DNA of 64,000 nucleotides from Candidatus Scybalocola faecavium (lineage in GTDB: Bacteria; Bacillota; Clostridia; Lachnospirales; Lachnospiraceae): the NCBI GenBank assembly GCA_018713145.1, contig DVFP01000021.1:23845-87844 (forward strand), given 5' to 3'. Below, piece after piece: positions 54,462 to 62,122 of the stretch; the stretch's first letter is position 1; every line of letters starts with the position of its first letter. The notes under the pieces are model-generated. The model did not search any database and had not been told where the DNA came from. It was given only the letters and a program-made list of their open reading frames with translations. The translations under genes and the position numbers were made by a program.

Positions 54462-54595
54462 GATTTGAGTTATTCGTAGATAATAATCCATGGATTGCAG
54501 ACCCCTGGACCGAATTTAATCAACAGAACTTTTCGGATGACTTAATGACGAATTTAGAAGGCATCTCCGTAGGCTATGACGGTGACTTATTTTGA
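54462..54595 (+). pseudogene. Unidentified coding fragment
   Basis: In the third frame a run of about 44 codons (SERFELFVDNNPW ... GISVGYDGDLF, ending TGA at 54593-54595) looks like the C-terminus of a protein, but no start or ribosome site precedes it. It follows directly on the DUF4143 remnant, in a different frame. I do not recognise the family. Confidence 0.4.
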
Positions 54596-54644
54596 CTATT
54601 TAAGTTGCTATAACTCAAAAGATTCAGTGAGTTAAATTAAGTGT

Positions 54645-54701
54645 AAATATAGGGACTGTAATTTATTGAAATCGCTTGCTTTTTTTACAGGCCCTATATT
54701 T
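54645..54701. repeat. Inverted repeat with 17-bp arms
   Basis: AAATATAGGGACTGTAA (54645-54661) and TTACAGGCCCTATATTT (54685-54701) pair with one mismatch around a 23-nt loop. It lies in gene debris next to the terminator of the GntP operon. Confidence 0.55.
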
Positions 54702-54703
54702 AT

Positions 54704-54747
54704 AACCAGCGTAAATTCCGGCAGCTTTACGCTGGTTTGGCTGTTTT
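54704..54747. terminator. Terminator past the GntP gene
   Basis: AACCAGCGTAAA (54704-54715) pairs exactly with TTTACGCTGGTT (54726-54737), with TGGCTGTTTTTTA on the plus side. It lies just beyond the minus-strand GntP stop, though the better T-run is on the plus strand. Confidence 0.7.
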
Positions 54748-54761
54748 TTATGACGGAGGTC

Positions 54762-56099
54762 TTATGCCAGTCCGGGGAAAAGGATCAGGATCAATGTTGT
54801 TATAGCTGTGGAAAACAGAGCAATGACAATATTTTGAACAGCAATATGTTTATAGCCTTCTTTAAAGGTGACCCCTGCGGAAGCCATGGAAATGATGGCG
54901 GCTCCTGTATATGGCATACATTCAAAGGTTGTAGTGGCAATAACCGCTGTCCTGTGAATCGCTCCGGCGGCCAGAACTCCGCTTTCTACGGAGGGGAGCA
55001 CCATAGGAAGCCCCAACTGTACGGTTGCTGGCGGGGAAGTCGTAAGAAGAACAAAGACAACTACGGCCAGAGTTCCTACGACCAGAGGATTGCCGTTCAT
55101 ACTTGCCACGGCGTTCATAATATCCTGGAAGGCTTCGCTGTACTGAAGGACAGAGGCAAAACCCATTAAAGATGCCAGTTGGAAAAATACAACACAGCCA
55201 TTGGAAATGCCGTCATTTAACATGGTAAAAACACTTTTGCTTCCCTTTTCCGGAAGGTAGCGGGTCAGGAGCAAAATAGAGATCAGGATGCCTGCGGTAA
55301 GGCAGACAAGAATATCCAGGCTGAAAATAACAAATAAAAGGAAAATTACTGCCAAAGGAATCAGCGCAAGGAAGAAATTTGGATATTTTTGTTCCTGAGC
55401 CTGGCTTGATTTGGATTTTTCTATTTCTTCAAAGGTTTTACCGGCACGGATGGATTTCATGATCACTTTGTGCATGTAAAAAATGCCAAGGATAATCACA
55501 ATGGCCATATTGATCAGTCCTGGGATCAGCGCTGCAGTGGAGGATGTTCCTAATATGGAAGATGCGGTAAGATTACCAATACTGGGAGCGCCGGGAGCGG
55601 CCTGGGCGGCAATCGTTCCTCCATTCATAAGAATCCCCGGGATAAATTCTCTGGGAATATTGGCAGTCCTGGCAATGGAAAAGGCGATGGGAATCGTTGC
55701 CATCATGACAACGATCCCGGAAACACCGGTCCATGTTAATAAAACGCTGACAGCGTTCATTACGATCAGCCCCAGAAGTACAAGACGGCTTTGAGATACG
55801 TCTTTATTGGCTGCCAGTTTATTCAGTAGAAAACGTCCTACGGTTTGAGCTGCACCTGTTTTTTCATAAATCTTTCCAAAAAGAGCGCCTAAAACAGCAT
55901 AGGCAAAACCTACAGGCATCCACTCTGCAATGCCGCCCAGATACGCTTCCTTAAAGGTGGATAAAATGGGAAGGCCGTTGGTGATAATGACCAGAAGGGC
56001 ACACAGTGGAGCAATATAAATATTGGACATGCCTTTATATACAAGAATGATCAGCAGAACCATGGCGGCAATGATCCCAAATAGACCTAAAATATTCAT
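54762..56099 (-). CDS. GntP-family organic acid/gluconate permease
   Basis: A 445-residue membrane protein with about twelve hydrophobic segments of the GntP family of proton symporters for gluconate and other hydroxy acids. Features include GLPILSTFKEAYLGGIAEW (about 42-60), GTIAAQAAPGAPSIGNLTAS (about 155-175) and TTSPPATVQLGLPMVLPS (about 350-367). Start 56099 follows GAAAGGAGACC. It lies 15 nt after the aldolase gene and is probably co-transcribed, which suggests uptake of a sugar acid for that aldolase. Confidence 0.9.
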   Translation of the reverse strand: MNILGLFGIIAAMVLLIILVYKGMSNIYIAPLCALLVIITNGLPILSTFKEAYLGGIAEWMPVGFAYAVLGALFGKIYEKTGAAQTVGRFLLNKLAANKDVSQSRLVLLGLIVMNAVSVLLTWTGVSGIVVMMATIPIAFSIARTANIPREFIPGILMNGGTIAAQAAPGAPSIGNLTASSILGTSSTAALIPGLINMAIVIILGIFYMHKVIMKSIRAGKTFEEIEKSKSSQAQEQKYPNFFLALIPLAVIFLLFVIFSLDILVCLTAGILISILLLTRYLPEKGSKSVFTMLNDGISNGCVVFFQLASLMGFASVLQYSEAFQDIMNAVASMNGNPLVVGTLAVVVFVLLTTSPPATVQLGLPMVLPSVESGVLAAGAIHRTAVIATTTFECMPYTGAAIISMASAGVTFKEGYKHIAVQNIVIALFSTAITTLILILFPGLA

Positions 56100-56114
56100 A
56101 ATGGTCTCCTTTCA

Positions 56115-56891
56115 TTAGTTCTGCTTTGACCGCAGTTCATTGAGTTCTTTGCCAACCTGCAAAAGCATATCTCCAATAAGCCATGTATCTCCGGCAACCA
56201 TATAGAAATCCGCAGGCTCATGGGAATCAATAAAATCCTTAATATGGTTGGCAAAGGAAGCATACAGCTTACCGTTGGCATTAGCGGTGGTTTTTACCTT
56301 TGCGATAGCCTCCTGGACCACCGGAGCATCAATCTGTCCGGGAACCCCGAGAGCCAAAGCCATATCTACAGGTCCGACGCCGATAATGTCAATCCCCTGG
56401 ATCTGAGCGATCCGGTCAATATCTTTGACGACTTCAGGCCCCTCCAGCGCTACAAACAGGACAGTTTCTTTATTTTGTTTTTCGTAGTAGCTCACATGAT
56501 CGTCAAGTCCAAAATGATTTGCCCGTACTGCAGGACATGCGCCGCGAATCCCCATGGGTTTAAATTTAGCATATTTTACAGCATTAACCGCATCCTCATA
56601 TGAGTGGACCCCTGCCACAAGAATACCGCTGGCTCCCATGTCTAAAGCTTTTTTGATTTTTTCTTCATCTACCTGGGGAACCCGGATCATTGCAGCAGTA
56701 TCATAAATTTCGCAGGCGCGCACCATAGCCAGCGCATCATTGTTTTCGATCAGACCATGCTCCATATCCATAATGAGAAAATCAAATCCTGTATAGGCAA
56801 ACATTTCAGTCAGCTCCACACTGGGAAATTGCATTAATGTACCAATAAAAGGTTTTTTACTGTCAATAAGGCTTCTTACTGTTCTTTTCAT
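56115..56891 (-). CDS. HpcH/HpaI aldolase family protein
   Basis: A 258-residue class II, metal-dependent aldolase of the HpcH/HpaI type that cleaves 2-keto-3-deoxy acids or similar to pyruvate plus an aldehyde. The TIM-barrel marks are FDFLIMDMEHG (about 33-43), MIRVP (about 67-71), GASGILVAGVHS (about 90-101), LVALEGPEV-like VLFVALEGPEVV (about 143-154) and IIGVGPVDMALALG. The ATG follows AGAAGGAGAAA. With GntP it forms an operon divergent from a LysR regulator. Candidate substrates include 2-keto-3-deoxy-glucarate, -gluconate or -rhamnonate; not resolved. Confidence 0.9.
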   Translation of the reverse strand: MKRTVRSLIDSKKPFIGTLMQFPSVELTEMFAYTGFDFLIMDMEHGLIENNDALAMVRACEIYDTAAMIRVPQVDEEKIKKALDMGASGILVAGVHSYEDAVNAVKYAKFKPMGIRGACPAVRANHFGLDDHVSYYEKQNKETVLFVALEGPEVVKDIDRIAQIQGIDIIGVGPVDMALALGVPGQIDAPVVQEAIAKVKTTANANGKLYASFANHIKDFIDSHEPADFYMVAGDTWLIGDMLLQVGKELNELRSKQN

Positions 56892-57117
56892 AAAATATTT
56901 CTCCTTCTCTCAAATAAAAACTTTCTATACTAAAAGTTCCAGTAAGAAGTGCGCACTTCATTGAATGATTAAAGTATATCAGACTTTTATTTATAAGTGA
57001 AATTCATTTTTGGGCTGTTTATTTATGAAAAAAAGCTATATAATAGTATTAGGAAATACGTCAGCCCATGGCAAATTATATTTTATTGATTTGATCAAAT
57101 GAAGGAGATCCGTTTTC

Positions 57118-58008
57118 ATGACAATGACTCAGATTTATTATTTTTACATTCTGGCCAAGACCGGAAATTTTACCCGCACTTCCCAGCAGTTATATATTAC
57201 CCAGCCGACCTTAAGCAAAAGTATATCTGCTTTGGAGGATGAGATAAAAGTGAAGCTGATAGAGCGCACGACCCGAAGTGTAGAGCTGACACCTGCGGGA
57301 TCATGTTTTGCCCAGGCATGCGGAAAAATACTGGAAGATTATCATATCGGTCTGGATCAGGCTTTGGCTGCGGCAAAACTGATGATTGGGACCATCAGTT
57401 TCGGCCTTCCCTTGGAACAGTATCAGCCGCAGGCCGTAAAACTGATCCGGTTGATTCATGAAAAATATCCCGGATTAAAAACACAGCTCCATTTTTTCCC
57501 GGGAAGCGGACTTTTGCGTGCCGCGGATCATGAAGGTGTGGATTTTGTTATCGCTTCCGGACGGGCAAGAAATGAAAAGCTGAAATCTCTGGTCCTGTCC
57601 CATAAAGATTGTGTCGCAGTGCTCCCATACGACCATCCTTTGGCCAGCGAAAAGGAAATTTCATTTTCCCAGCTTCGGCATGAGGATATGATCGCTATGT
57701 CTTATAAAACTTCTAATGCTGAATTTGACGCCATTGTAGGACTTGGCATCCAATGTGGTTTTTCTCCGCATGTAACCTTTGAAGCGACTACGATTGCCGA
57801 GCTGCTTATGATGGTGGCATGCGGTAAAGGTGTTTCAGTGTTAAAGGCAGATCATCAGGTGGTGACAGGCACTCAGGTCGCTTTTGTGCCTTTAAGGGAA
57901 AAGTTTTCTTTAGATGAATGTTTGATATGGAAGGACCGGGGAACGCCGATGCAGGCTCTTGTAATTAATCTGGCCAGGTCTTTGACCGAATCCTGTGGAA
58001 ATCCTTAA
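57118..58008 (+). CDS. LysR-family transcriptional regulator
   Basis: A 296-residue regulator. The winged HTH is at residues 1-60 (FYILAKTGNFTRTSQQLYITQPTLSKSISALEDEI), followed by a linker helix and a two-lobe effector domain from about 90 (GTISFGLPLEQY, PGLKTQLHFFPG). The ATG at 57118 follows AAGGAGATCC. It is divergent from the aldolase-GntP operon across 226 bp and is probably its activator, sensing the sugar acid or a pathway intermediate. Confidence 0.93.
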   Translation: MTMTQIYYFYILAKTGNFTRTSQQLYITQPTLSKSISALEDEIKVKLIERTTRSVELTPAGSCFAQACGKILEDYHIGLDQALAAAKLMIGTISFGLPLEQYQPQAVKLIRLIHEKYPGLKTQLHFFPGSGLLRAADHEGVDFVIASGRARNEKLKSLVLSHKDCVAVLPYDHPLASEKEISFSQLRHEDMIAMSYKTSNAEFDAIVGLGIQCGFSPHVTFEATTIAELLMMVACGKGVSVLKADHQVVTGTQVAFVPLREKFSLDECLIWKDRGTPMQALVINLARSLTESCGNP

Positions 58009-58101
58009 ATAGTTGTGGTACAATAATTCATATGGGGTCCGTTTGGGCTTAAGGATGGCACAGATTTTGTTGCTTAGGTTATGAGAAATGGAGTGATTTT
58101 T

Positions 58102-58644
58102 ATGGAAATGTTGGACGTAGTAGATGAACAGGGTAATCCAACGGGTATGGTTGTTGAGCGTGAAATCGCACATAGAGAGGGAATTCGTCACAGAACATCC
58201 CATGTATGGATCATGCGTCCCGGGGAGGATGGGGCTCAGGTGCTTTTACAGAAACGCAGCCGCTTTAAGGATTCTAATCCCGGCTGCTATGACATTTCCA
58301 GCGCGGGACACATTCTGGCCGGTTCAGGCTGGATCGAGTCAGCAATACGGGAACTGAAAGAAGAGCTTGGACTGGATGTGTCTGAAGAAGAACTGCATTT
58401 CTGCGGAAAAAGGACCATGTACCTGGAGTCCATGTTCCATCACAGAAAGTTTATTGACAATCAGGTAAGCAGTATTTTTTATATGGTGCGGGATATAGAT
58501 CCTAAGGAACTGACACTTCATGAAAAAGAAGTGGACGAGGTCATATGGATGTCCTTAAAGGATTGTAAGACTATGGTTCGGGAGAATACTATGAAGCACT
58601 GTATTTATATGGAAGAATTAAATATGCTCCCGGAGAAACTTTAA
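58102..58644 (+). CDS. NUDIX hydrolase
   Basis: A 180-residue NUDIX-fold protein, close in form to the isopentenyl-diphosphate isomerase-like YfcD group. The Nudix-box helix reads GSGWIESAIRELKEELGL (about residues 73-90) with the REL-x-EELG core for metal binding. N-terminal VVDEQGNPTG and HRTSHVWI fit that group. The ATG at 58102 follows ATGGAGTG; a start seven codons earlier is possible. Substrate unknown; 24 nt before the aminotransferase gene, likely same transcript. Confidence 0.9.
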   Translation: MEMLDVVDEQGNPTGMVVEREIAHREGIRHRTSHVWIMRPGEDGAQVLLQKRSRFKDSNPGCYDISSAGHILAGSGWIESAIRELKEELGLDVSEEELHFCGKRTMYLESMFHHRKFIDNQVSSIFYMVRDIDPKELTLHEKEVDEVIWMSLKDCKTMVRENTMKHCIYMEELNMLPEKL

Positions 58645-58667
58645 AAACGGAAAGGTTGAGGATACCA

Positions 58668-59861
58668 ATGAAGTATGATTTTACCACCATTATGGACCGT
58701 CGGGGACATGATGCTATTGCGGTGGATGAGATCCCATATAAAGATGCAAAGGTGAAAGAGGGCTTTGATATTATTCCTATGTGGGTGGCGGACATGAATT
58801 TTCCTACACTGCCTACGATTATCCAGGCTTTGGAGGACCGGATCAAGCATCATCATTTTGGTTATTTTAACGCGCCGGAGGCCTATTATGACAGTATTAT
58901 CCGGTGGCATGAGGACCGGTACGGTACAAAAGGCCTGACGAAGGAGGCCATAGGGTTTGAAAATGGCGTTTTAGGCTGTGTGGCTTCAGCAGTTCAGGCA
59001 TTTACGGCTCCCGGTGAAGGAATTTTGCTCCATTCTCCAACATATATCGGTTTTACCGGCACATTAAAAAATAATGGCCGGAAGATCGTGCTCAGCGACC
59101 TTGTTCAGGATGAAAACGGGGTCTGGCGTATGGACTATGAAGATATGGAGAGAAAGCTTAAGGAAAACCATATCCACTGCGCCATCTTTTGTTCGCCTCA
59201 TAACCCGGCTGGCCGTGTGTGGGAGCGGGAAGAGATTGAAAAGGCCATGGAAATTTATAAAAAATATGAATGTGTGGTTATTTCTGATGAAATTTGGGCG
59301 GACATTGTCCTGCCGGGACATAAGCATATTCCGACCCAAAGCGTTTCTGATGATGCACGTAAGCGGACTATTGCCGTGTATGCTCCGAGCAAGACCTTTA
59401 ACCTGGCAGGTCTTGTAGGTTCCTACCATGTGATCTATGATCCATGCTTAAGGGACCGGGTAGTGAAGGTTTCCGGAATGAGTCATTATAACATGGGGAA
59501 TGTTTTATCCATGCATGCGCTTATGGGCGCTTATAAGCCGGAAGGCCGGGAATGGGTAGATGAACTGTGTCAGGTAATTGGAAAGAATGTAGACTTTGCT
59601 TGTGATTTTATTGAAAAGAATTTCAAAGGTGTTTCTCTTGCCAAGCCTGAAGGTACATACATGCTTTATCTGAATTGTGAACAGTGGTGTAAGGATCACA
59701 ACAAGACCTTAGATGAACTGCTTTTGGCCGGTGTAGAAGTAGGCGTGATCTGGCAGGATGGAAGGCCGTTTAACCGTCCTTACGCCATCCGCATGAATCT
59801 GGCTTTGCCATATACAAGAGTCGTGGAAGCCTTTGAACGGTTGAAAACATATGTATTTTAA
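58668..59861 (+). CDS. PLP-dependent aminotransferase/C-S lyase (MalY/PatB type)
   Basis: A 397-residue class I/II PLP enzyme. MalY/PatB marks: the N-terminal PMWVADMNFPTLPTI (about 36-50), FCSPHNPAGRVW (about 172-183), SDEIWADIVLPGHKHIPT (about 205-222) and the PLP-lysine region APSKTFNLAGLVGSY (about 241-255). The group cleaves cystathionine or other C-S bonds, giving pyruvate, ammonia and a thiol. ATG at 58668 follows TTGAGGATACC. Terminator follows. Aminotransferase activity is an alternative. Confidence 0.92.
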   Translation: MKYDFTTIMDRRGHDAIAVDEIPYKDAKVKEGFDIIPMWVADMNFPTLPTIIQALEDRIKHHHFGYFNAPEAYYDSIIRWHEDRYGTKGLTKEAIGFENGVLGCVASAVQAFTAPGEGILLHSPTYIGFTGTLKNNGRKIVLSDLVQDENGVWRMDYEDMERKLKENHIHCAIFCSPHNPAGRVWEREEIEKAMEIYKKYECVVISDEIWADIVLPGHKHIPTQSVSDDARKRTIAVYAPSKTFNLAGLVGSYHVIYDPCLRDRVVKVSGMSHYNMGNVLSMHALMGAYKPEGREWVDELCQVIGKNVDFACDFIEKNFKGVSLAKPEGTYMLYLNCEQWCKDHNKTLDELLLAGVEVGVIWQDGRPFNRPYAIRMNLALPYTRVVEAFERLKTYVF

Positions 59862-59875
59862 TTAAGCCATATATA

Positions 59876-59918
59876 AAAAGCACGGAGCGGAAAGGTTGAT
59901 TTCCGGACCGTGCTTTTT
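59876..59918 (+). terminator. Terminator after the MalY-type gene
   Basis: AAAAGCACGG and GGAAA (59876-59893) pair with TTTCC and CCGTGCTTTT (59900-59917), followed by further T. Confidence 0.9.
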
Positions 59919-59993
59919 TCACTTAATGGACCATTAACGGATCAGCTGATCCGACAGCTTCAGCACCTCCCTAAGAAAGTGCTCCAGGGGTTC

Positions 59994-60042
59994 TCTTAAA
60001 CCATTCGTGCAGCGAATTTTATACGGTTTAAGCGCATGTTAC
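59994..60042. repeat. Repeat family B copy 2 (TTAAACC/GGTTTAAG hairpin)
   Basis: CTTAAACC near 59995 pairs with GGTTTAAG near 60025-60032, with an inner ATTCG-TGCAG-CGAAT stem. The flanking GGTTTAAGCGCATGTT is shared with 43451-43466, but this copy carries an 8-nt insertion (TTTTATAC). The rest of 59862-60232 holds a terminator, a gene relic and the promoter described separately. Confidence 0.5.
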
Positions 60043-60163
60043 TTTGTCCCAGGATAGCAAGTTTGTGGATGAGGATACGGGATATTTTATATCCCATGCG
60101 GATAATGATACCCGCATTACCGTGGACTGCAGATACGGAAATGTTGATATTGAATTTAAGTGA
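60032..60163 (+). pseudogene. 3' relic of a DUF4097-like protein gene
   Basis: An in-frame run without a start ends DNDTRITVDCRYGNVDIEFK and TGA at 60161-60163. The ending resembles the beta-strand C-terminus of DUF4097 proteins (compare NNGDVNIDF in the lipoprotein at 16598). Only about 43 codons remain, beginning right at the repeat element. Confidence 0.45.
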
Positions 60164-60166
60164 CAC

Positions 60167-60195
60167 TTGACGTACAGAAAACTGTACGTTATAAT
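60167..60195 (+). promoter_or_regulatory. YefM-YoeB promoter with internal operator
   Basis: TTGACG (60167-60172), 17-bp spacer, TATAAT (60190-60195). The inverted repeat ACGTACAG-AAAA-CTGTACGT (60170-60189) fills the spacer. Operators of yefM-yoeB systems carry TGTACA-like cores, and this one reads TGTACG, so toxin-antitoxin autoregulation is likely. Confidence 0.85.
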
Positions 60196-60232
60196 GTAAG
60201 TGTAAAAAATAACATGTTTGGAGGGTGGTCGT

Positions 60233-60496
60233 ATGTTGGCGGTGAATTACACAACGCTTAGAGATAACATGAAAAGCTGTATGGATAAGGTTACAGATGA
60301 TTATGAAACAATGATCGTAACAAGAAAGAATAATAAAAATGTGGTAATGATCTCTGAAGAAGCTTATAATAACATGATGGAGAATCTCCACCTTGTTGGA
60401 AATAAGGCAAATTATGATTGGCTGATGGAATCCAAGAAACAATGGGAACAGGGAATGATGGCGATTCATAATCTTGATGAGGCAGATTATGAATAA
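60233..60496 (+). CDS. yefM: YefM/Phd-type antitoxin
   Basis: An 87-residue antitoxin and autorepressor. The N-terminal DNA-binding Phd/YefM fold reads NYTTLRDNMKSCMDKVTDDYETMIVTRK and NVVMISEEAYNNMMENL; the C-terminal acidic, Trp-bearing helix neutralises the toxin. The ATG at 60233 follows GGAGGGTGG. It overlaps the toxin gene by 8 nt, ensuring coupled synthesis. Confidence 0.92.
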   Translation: MLAVNYTTLRDNMKSCMDKVTDDYETMIVTRKNNKNVVMISEEAYNNMMENLHLVGNKANYDWLMESKKQWEQGMMAIHNLDEADYE

Positions 60497-60752
60497 GGTG
60501 TTTACGGATAATGGATGGCTGGATTATGTATACTGGCAGACGGAAGATCGGAAAACTTTAATAAAAATCAATCGTCTGCTGGAGGATATTTCAAGAAATG
60601 GAAATAGCGGAATCGGAAAACCGGAACCATTAGTAGGAAATTTATCTGGTTTTTGGAGTCGGCGTATTAATGATACGGATAGGCTTGTATATAAAATTGA
60701 TAAGAACAATATTTACATCTTATCTTGCAGATACCATTATGATGACAAATGA
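60489..60752 (+). CDS. yoeB: YoeB-family ribosome-dependent mRNA interferase toxin
   Basis: An 87-residue RelE-superfamily toxin. Family marks are DWLDYVYW-like WLDYVYWQ near 8-15, KINRLLEDISRN, GKPEPLVGNLSGFWSRRIND (about 44-63) and the C-terminal YILSCRYHYDD, with the catalytic Glu, Arg and His positions present. It cleaves mRNA at the ribosome when YefM is lost. ATG at 60489 lies inside the antitoxin end. Ends at a terminator. Confidence 0.93.
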   Translation: MNKVFTDNGWLDYVYWQTEDRKTLIKINRLLEDISRNGNSGIGKPEPLVGNLSGFWSRRINDTDRLVYKIDKNNIYILSCRYHYDDK

Positions 60753-60790
60753 AAGCGGATAGGGAAGCTCTTTTCCCTATCCGCTTTTTT
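60752..60790 (+). terminator. Terminator of the toxin-antitoxin unit
   Basis: AAAGCGGATAGGGAA (60752-60766) pairs with TTCCCTATCCGCTTT (60773-60787) and ends in TTTTTT. It also overlaps the end of the convergent AraC gene. Confidence 0.9.
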
Positions 60791-61910
60791 AGGCAAAAGG
60801 CTCAAAGTCTTCATCCCGCTCCCGGGCGTGAAGCTGACGGTATTTTTGGGGAGACATACCGTATTCCTGCCGGAAGACCCGGGAAAAATGGTCAGGGGAA
60901 TGGTATCCGGTCTGTTCCGCGATTTCGCTGATCTTAAGGTCCGTATGGATCAGGCAGTTTTTGGCTTCTGTCATTTTCAGTCGGCGGATGAGCCAGGAGA
61001 AGCTGTGTCCGGTATGCTTCCGGATCAAAGTACACAGATAAGCCTCACTATAATGAAAAAACTGGGCCAGTCCGGACAGCGTCAGTGATCGGTAGTTATA
61101 CTGGATATACTGAAGAATATAGGAAATTTGGGGATCCGGGTCATCACTGCCAAACTGTACGGTGCGGCTGTAATTTCTTAACAGCTCTGTAAAGAAAATG
61201 TCTGTCCAGCGGATACAGCAGTGATTGCTGAAATCATCTTCCCGGATACACTCATAAAGGCCATGGCGCAGAGGCATTTTCAGTGTATCGGTATTTTTCG
61301 AGGAAAACAAAAGGTAGTTGGGGCGGGCATTTTCATTAAAAAGTGTGCGGAAAAAATAGGAAAGTACATTTTGCCGGGCCATGAGTGAAAAAAATGTAGT
61401 ATTAAAGGTGGATTTGCGGAGCATGATGCAAAACACCGTAGATTCATCGTCAATGACCAGGTCATGGCGGGAGGAGGGGCCGATAATGCACACATCTCCC
61501 TGGGAAAGGGTATGGACTTCATTTTCAAAGACAAAACGGCAGGTTCCCCGGGCCACAAAATTGATTTCAAAGTAATTATGCCGGTGCTTTTCCGGCCGGG
61601 TATACCTGGGATGGCGGATAATGAAAATGTCCCGAAGTTCGGGGATGATCCTGGATTCTTCTACTACAGGCACCGGGGCCATGTGTGGTGTCATGGAAAT
61701 ATACCACTGGTCAATAAGGGCGTTAAATTCTTCATCTGTCATCATTTCTAAAGCTTTGGGGAGCGGAGCCGTTCTTGGCCTGCGGGTTAAAAGCAGTCCC
61801 TTCTGATAAAGTATGTCGGAGATTTCCGTAAATTGAAGTCTTTGGCCGGTTTCTGTATAAAATTGTTTAAGTTGTTGCTGAATTTCTCCATATGTAATAT
61901 AATAAGCCAT
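60789..61910 (-). CDS. AraC-family transcriptional regulator
   Basis: A 373-residue regulator. A leading 90-residue segment of unknown role (AYYITYGEIQQQLKQFY) precedes a cupin sensor (PEKHRHNYFEINFVARG near 105 and LSQGDVCIIGPSSRHDL near 135), and the AraC HTH pair is at about 275-365 (TLSGLAQFFHYSEAYLCTLIRKHTG and ISEIAEQTGYHSPDHFSRVFRQEYG). I chose ATG 61908-61910, with GGAAAGG upstream; the frame extends to 62009 without homology. It is divergent from the GH3 gene and probably controls it. Confidence 0.9.
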   Translation of the reverse strand: MAYYITYGEIQQQLKQFYTETGQRLQFTEISDILYQKGLLLTRRPRTAPLPKALEMMTDEEFNALIDQWYISMTPHMAPVPVVEESRIIPELRDIFIIRHPRYTRPEKHRHNYFEINFVARGTCRFVFENEVHTLSQGDVCIIGPSSRHDLVIDDESTVFCIMLRKSTFNTTFFSLMARQNVLSYFFRTLFNENARPNYLLFSSKNTDTLKMPLRHGLYECIREDDFSNHCCIRWTDIFFTELLRNYSRTVQFGSDDPDPQISYILQYIQYNYRSLTLSGLAQFFHYSEAYLCTLIRKHTGHSFSWLIRRLKMTEAKNCLIHTDLKISEIAEQTGYHSPDHFSRVFRQEYGMSPQKYRQLHARERDEDFEPFA

Positions 61911-61958
61911 AAGAATACCTTTCCAAAATGCTGTCTTTAATACTGTCAGTAATGTGCG

Positions 61959-61971
61959 CCGCTTTAAGCGG
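61959..61971. promoter_or_regulatory. 13-bp palindrome in the AraC/GH3 intergenic region
   Basis: CCGCTT-T-AAGCGG, upstream of both divergent genes. Candidate operator only. Confidence 0.25.
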
Positions 61972-62122
61972 ATGCAGATATTATACCATGGCAAAAAGCC
62001 GGGGGGCAACAGCCGGGGAAATGTTATCTAAAAAAATGTCGGATTTATGATAATGACATACATTGCAATCCTGCAGGATTTGACAGATAATAAGATAAAA
62101 ATCCTAAAAGGAGGTATTCTTT

